Source of the DNA: Candidatus Sulfopaludibacter sp. SbA3
Lineage (GTDB): Bacteria > Acidobacteriota > Terriglobia > 2-12-FULL-54-10
NCBI GenBank assembly: GCA_945865705.1
Contig: CAMBEY010000120.1
Location: 1 to 8,441 of the forward strand
Length of the DNA: 8,441 bases
Direction of reading: 5' to 3'
Position numbers and translations under genes: made by a program. Below, one piece after another: positions 5,741 through 8,441 of the stretch; position 1 is the first letter of the stretch, and the number at the start of each line of letters is the position of its first letter. The notes under the pieces are model-generated. The model made no database searches and was not told the origin of the DNA. It worked only from the letters and a program-made list of their open reading frames with translations.

Positions 5741-6046
5741 ATGGCAATTAAGATTCGTCCCCTGCAGGACCGTGTCGTAGTCCGCAGACTAGAAGAGAAG
5801 GAACAGATTAAGGGTGGGATCGTGATCCCGGACTCGGCGAAAGAGAAGCCTCAGGAGGGTGAAGTTCTCGCCGTGGGCGATGGCAAAATCCTCAACACGG
5901 GCACGCGCGTGGCCATGGACGTGAAAGTCGGCGACCGCATCCTGTTCGGCAAGTACTCCGGCTCGGAAATCAAGTTGGATGGCGAAGAACTTCTCATCAT
6001 GCGCGAAGAAGATATTCTTGGCATCCTGAACACCGGCAAGAAATAG
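5741..6046 (+). CDS. groES: Co-chaperonin GroES (Hsp10)
   Basis: A 101-aa cytoplasmic co-chaperonin that forms the heptameric lid on GroEL and closes the folding chamber during the ATP cycle. It begins with MAIKIRPLQDRVVV, the standard GroES N-terminus. It then shows the mobile-loop region around EEKEQIKGGIVIPD (with the conserved hydrophobic GGIVIPD contact for GroEL), followed by EGEVLAVGDGK, VKVGDRILFGKYSG and the C-terminal EELLIMREEDILGIL. The frame is open upstream to a GTG at 5708, but ATG 5741 is chosen because homology begins there and AAAGGAG (5726-5732) sits 8 nt before it. It is the first gene of the groESL operon and is controlled by the CIRCE/HrcA promoter. groEL follows after 115 bp. 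Confidence 0.97.
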   Translation: MAIKIRPLQDRVVVRRLEEKEQIKGGIVIPDSAKEKPQEGEVLAVGDGKILNTGTRVAMDVKVGDRILFGKYSGSEIKLDGEELLIMREEDILGILNTGKK

Positions 6047-6161
6047 TGAACGTATCGCGAGGCCCGGTGGTTTCATTTTGAGCCAAGGGATCGTCTAAAT
6101 CAAAACGCATTGATTCAGATTCTAACGACAGATTAAAGTCCGAACGAAAGGAAAAACGAGA
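6047..6161 (+). other. groES-groEL intergenic spacer
   Basis: 115 bp with no terminator-like hairpin, so the two genes should be co-transcribed. It is somewhat longer than in many groESL operons. A weak AATCA...TGATT inverted pair occurs near 6098-6115. The groEL ribosome-binding site AAAGGA (6147-6152) closes it. Confidence 0.6.
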
Positions 6162-7796
6162 ATGGCAGCAAAGCAAATTGTGAAAGGCGAGGAAGCTCGC
6201 CACTACGTGCTGGCTGGCGTGAATGCGCTGGCTGATGCGGTGAAGATCACCATGGGGCCCAAGGGCCGCAACGTGGTGCTCGACAAGAAATTCGGCGCGC
6301 CCACCATCACCAAGGACGGTGTGACCGTTGCGAAGGAAATTGAACTGAAGCACCCGCTTGAGAACATGGGCGCGCAGATGGTTCGTGAAGTGGCCTCGAA
6401 GACCAGCGACGTGGCTGGCGACGGCACCACCACCGCGACCGTACTCGCGCAGGCAATCTTCCGCGAAGGCATCAAGAATGTCGCGGCAGGCGCCAATCCC
6501 ATGGCACTGAAGCGCGGCGTGGACATTGCCATTGAGGCCGCGGTTGCGGAGATCAAGCGGCTGTCCAAGCCCGTTACCGGCGACATGATCGCGCAGGTCG
6601 GCACCATCTCCGCCAACAACGACAAGACCATCGGCGGCATCATCGCCGAGGCCGTGAAGAAAGTTGGCAAGGATGGCGTCATCACGGTCGAAGAGTCCAA
6701 GACCATGGAGACGCAACTCGAAGTGGTCGAGGGCATGCAGTTTGACCGCGGTTATCTCTCACCCTACTTCGTTACCGATCCGGAGCGCATGGAGTGCGTG
6801 CTCGAAGACGTGCGCATCCTGATCCACGAGAAGAAGATCAGCTCGATGAAGGACCTGCTCCCGCTGCTCGAGCAGATCGCCAAGACCGGCAAGCCGCTTC
6901 TGATTATTGCTGAAGAAGTGGAAGGCGAGGCGCTGGCGACTCTGGTGGTCAACAAGCTGCGTGGCACGCTGCACGCTGCTTCCGTTAAGGCTCCTGGATT
7001 CGGTGATCGCCGCAAGGCCATGATGGAGGATATCGCTATCCTCACCGGCGGCCAGGTGATCAGCGAAGAGCTCGGCTTCAAGCTGGAAGACGTGAAGATG
7101 GACCAGCTCGGCCGCGCCAAGAAAGTAACCATCGACAAGGACAACACCACCATCGTCGAGGGCTATGGCAAGCACGCCGACATTCAGGGCCGCGTGAAGC
7201 AACTGCGCTCGCAGGTCGAAGAGAGCACCTCGGACTATGATCGTGAAAAGCTGCAAGAGCGGTTGGCCAAGCTGGTCGGCGGCGTTGCGGTAATCAAAGT
7301 GGGCGCGGCAACCGAGACCGAGATGAAGGAAAAGAAAGCTCGCGTTGAGGATGCCATGCACGCCACGCGCGCGGCGGTCGAGGAAGGCATTGTTCCCGGC
7401 GGCGGCGTTGCGCTGCTGCGCGGAGCGAAGGCACTCGATAAGCTGAAGCTTACGGGCGACGAGGCTATCGGCGTGACGATCGTGCGTCGCGCGCTCGAAG
7501 AGCCTTGCCGTCAGATCGCGGCGAACGCGGGCTTTGAAGGCGCGATTGTCGTCGAGAAAGTGCGCGAGCAGAAGGACGAGCAGTGGGGCTTCAACGCCGA
7601 CACTGAAGTCTACGAGAACATGGTGAAGGCCGGCGTCATCGACCCCACCAAGGTAACTCGCCTGGCTCTGCAAAACGCCGGCTCCATCGCGTCCCTGATG
7701 CTCACCACCGAAGCGCTCATCTGCGAAATCCCGGATGACAAGGACAGCAAAGGCCCCTCGATGCCTCCCGGCGGCATGGGCGGCGGCATGTACTAG
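6162..7796 (+). CDS. groEL: Chaperonin GroEL (Hsp60)
   Basis: A 544-aa subunit of the tetradecameric chaperonin that folds client proteins in the cytoplasm using ATP. Nearly all diagnostic blocks are present: GPKGRNVVLDKKFG (32-45), TKDGVTVAKEIEL with Asp52, VAGDGTTTATVLAQ with Asp87 of the ATPase site, VVEGMQFDRGYLSPYF in the apical domain (188-203), ATRAAVEEGIVPGGG (401-415) just after the catalytic Asp397 (the E. coli Asp398 equivalent), and Asp494 in GVIDPTKVTR. It ends in a short Gly-Met tail, GGMGGGMY, with fewer GGM repeats than the E. coli protein. AAAGGA at 6147-6152 lies 9 nt before the ATG. It is second gene of the operon under the CIRCE promoter, and a strong terminator follows 124 bp downstream. 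Sequence and length indicate a normal functional chaperonin. Confidence 0.98.
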   Translation: MAAKQIVKGEEARHYVLAGVNALADAVKITMGPKGRNVVLDKKFGAPTITKDGVTVAKEIELKHPLENMGAQMVREVASKTSDVAGDGTTTATVLAQAIFREGIKNVAAGANPMALKRGVDIAIEAAVAEIKRLSKPVTGDMIAQVGTISANNDKTIGGIIAEAVKKVGKDGVITVEESKTMETQLEVVEGMQFDRGYLSPYFVTDPERMECVLEDVRILIHEKKISSMKDLLPLLEQIAKTGKPLLIIAEEVEGEALATLVVNKLRGTLHAASVKAPGFGDRRKAMMEDIAILTGGQVISEELGFKLEDVKMDQLGRAKKVTIDKDNTTIVEGYGKHADIQGRVKQLRSQVEESTSDYDREKLQERLAKLVGGVAVIKVGAATETEMKEKKARVEDAMHATRAAVEEGIVPGGGVALLRGAKALDKLKLTGDEAIGVTIVRRALEEPCRQIAANAGFEGAIVVEKVREQKDEQWGFNADTEVYENMVKAGVIDPTKVTRLALQNAGSIASLMLTTEALICEIPDDKDSKGPSMPPGGMGGGMY

Positions 7797-7867
7797 GGGA
7801 CTGCGTCCAGCCTTTTCGCCTCGCTCCCGATGGTCGGTCGCTCTGCGGCACGCCGTGGAGACCAACG

Positions 7868-7895
7868 ATGTCATCCTGAGCGAAGCGAAGGCCTG
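7868..7895. repeat. Copy of a dispersed intergenic repeat (TCATCCTGAGCGAAGCG type)
   Basis: The core at 7871-7890 reads TCATCCTGAGCGAAGCGAAG. Read on the minus strand it gives the familiar pseudo-peptide FASLRMT. I recognise this from many intergenic regions in high-GC bacterial genomes and metagenomes, often Acidobacteriota, where it recurs as a short dispersed repeat. Here it lies between groEL and the terminator, so it is transcribed with the operon. Only one copy is in the window, so repetition in this genome is inferred. Confidence 0.6.
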
Positions 7896-7920
7896 TTGTT
7901 CCAAATCAACGTATACTACG

Positions 7921-7951
7921 GCCCGGACAGTTACCCTGTCCGGGCTTTTTT
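7921..7951 (+). terminator. Intrinsic terminator of groESL
   Basis: GCCCGGACAG (7921-7930), loop TTACC, CTGTCCGGGC (7936-7945), then six T residues (7946-7951). A perfect 10-bp GC-rich stem followed by a U-tract is a textbook Rho-independent terminator. Confidence 0.95.
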
Positions 7952-7976
7952 GTGTCCACCGGTCCTATCTCGAAAT

Positions 7977-7985
7977 TGTTATAAT
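7977..7985 (+). promoter_or_regulatory. Extended -10 promoter of the DUF2442 gene
   Basis: TTGTTATAAT contains TGTTATAAT (7977-7985), a perfect extended -10 (TGnTATAAT). It lies 26 bp after the groESL terminator and 31 bp before ATG 8017. No clear -35 is seen. It makes an upstream in-frame ATG at 7984 implausible as the start, since that codon overlaps the -10. Confidence 0.7.
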
Positions 7986-8016
7986 GGGCGTGCCATATCT
8001 GAGTCGAGCCACTTCT

Positions 8017-8262
8017 ATGGATTATCACGTCATCGAAGCCGAATATGTTTCCGGCTACATCATCAGATTGAAGTTCCGAGACGGAACTGCCGGCGAAATT
8101 GATTTGCAGCCAGAACTTTGGGGTGAAGTCTTTGAACCGCTGAAAGACTTGGAAGTGTTCAAACAATTTCGCATTCACCCCGAGTTTCACACTTTGGTTT
8201 GGCCGAACGACGCAGACTTTGCCCCTGAGTTTCTGCACGACAACGTCCGCGTGACCGCATAG
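8017..8262 (+). CDS. DUF2442 domain-containing protein
   Basis: An 81-aa protein covering essentially one DUF2442 domain: DGT motif at 22-24 in LKFRDGTAGEIDL, then a VFEPLKD block (39-44) and the characteristic VWPNDADFAPEFLH near the C-terminus (61-74). The biochemical role of the family is not established. Members often lie next to DUF4160 genes in small toxin-antitoxin-like pairs, but no DUF4160 partner is seen upstream here, and downstream an insertion sequence begins 30-35 bp after the stop. The frame is open far upstream into groEL, but ATG 8017 is chosen because the domain begins there and the promoter lies just before it. The ribosome-binding site is weak. Base composition is nearer 50% GC than that of the neighbouring genes, consistent with accessory DNA. 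Confidence 0.83.
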   Translation: MDYHVIEAEYVSGYIIRLKFRDGTAGEIDLQPELWGEVFEPLKDLEVFKQFRIHPEFHTLVWPNDADFAPEFLHDNVRVTA

Positions 8263-8295
8263 CGCAGAATTGCAAGGTTCCGGCAAAACAGTCTA

Positions 8296-8441
8296 GGGCG
8301 TGTTAACACTAAATAGAATAATGTGGTATGCTTCGGGATATGGAAATCACCGAGGCCCAGTACCTTCGTATCGAACCCAGCCTGCCGCGGCAGCGGGGCA
8401 ATGTTAGTCTCTCCAACTTGCAGGTGCTCAACGCGTTGTTG
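8296..8441 (+). mobile_element. Left end of an IS5-like insertion sequence, cut by the window edge
   Basis: The DNA changes abruptly at GTCTAGGGCGTGTTAACAC. The GGGCGTGTTAACACT that begins near 8296 has the look of an IS5-family terminal inverted repeat, and the CTAG at 8293-8296 fits the short YTAR-type target these elements use. A transposase frame starts 40-45 bp inside. The right end, the second target copy and the rest of the element lie beyond the window, so the exact boundary is tentative. Confidence 0.65.
8340..8441 (+). CDS. IS5-family transposase, N-terminal fragment (runs off the window)
   Basis: Only 34 codons are visible. They read MEITEAQYLRIEPSLPRQRG followed by NVSLSNLQVLNALL. 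The pattern 'tyr-x-arg-ile-x-pro-x-leu-pro-x-gln-arg-gly ... ser-asn-x-x-val-leu-asn-ala-leu' is the N-terminus of IS5-type DDE transposases (DUF4096-like helix region that precedes the GCxWRxLP motif). The catalytic Asp-Asp-Glu residues are outside the window, so it cannot be said whether the gene is intact. The ATG at 8340 is preceded by CGGGA at 8334-8338, a weak ribosome-binding site. Confidence 0.78.
   Translation, partial: MEITEAQYLRIEPSLPRQRGNVSLSNLQVLNALL

Noticed and set aside
6759..7904. A 381-codon open frame on the minus strand opposite groEL
   Set aside because: It is the antisense shadow of a highly conserved, GC-rich gene. It has no homology I recognise, and its start runs through the dispersed repeat and the region before the terminator.
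7735..8016. Long N-terminal extension of the DUF2442 frame
   Set aside because: It would run through the end of groEL, the intrinsic terminator and the extended -10 promoter.

Overview
The window is 8.4 kb of a GC-rich bacterial chromosome. It carries mostly housekeeping genes and has accessory DNA at the right edge. The host is probably a soil or sediment bacterium of the Acidobacteriota type. This is inference from three things: a high-GC genome with a CIRCE-controlled groESL operon, a copy of the 'TCATCCTGAGCGAAGCGAAG' intergenic repeat that I associate with such genomes, and the gene families present. No marker in the window fixes the phylum.

Layout, left to right. The 3' end of a lysophospholipid acyltransferase gene (1-471) is followed 15 bp later by a complete carotenoid oxygenase (487-2043), which has an in-frame run of 9-bp repeats encoding Gly-Pro-Arg. 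A 397-bp non-coding stretch (2044-2440) holds two arrays with 9-bp periodicity, a G-rich tract and small direct repeats. A YggX-type Fe(II)-trafficking protein (2441-2734, minus strand) is divergent from a TIGR01777-family SDR epimerase (2955-3851). Next is a two-gene unit for a sodium-pumping decarboxylase: a 49-aa gamma subunit (3970-4119) and the membrane beta subunit (4125-5267). The alpha (carboxyltransferase/biotin) subunit is not in the window.

An AT-rich segment (about 5268-5400) precedes a strong sigma70-type promoter overlapped by a CIRCE operator and a leader of roughly 300 nt with hairpins. The leader opens into groES (5741-6046) and groEL (6162-7796). The operon ends at a strong intrinsic terminator (7921-7951). 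Beyond it is a small DUF2442 gene (8017-8262) with its own extended -10 promoter, then the left end of an IS5-like insertion sequence that runs off the window.

How the genes work together: GroES and GroEL form one chaperonin machine under HrcA-type heat-shock repression. The beta and gamma subunits would form the membrane part of a Na+ pump whose soluble subunit must be encoded elsewhere. The other genes look independent. I do not see a convincing new multi-gene system. The most unusual material is the set of 9-bp periodic repeats (1306-2355) and the long structured groESL leader.
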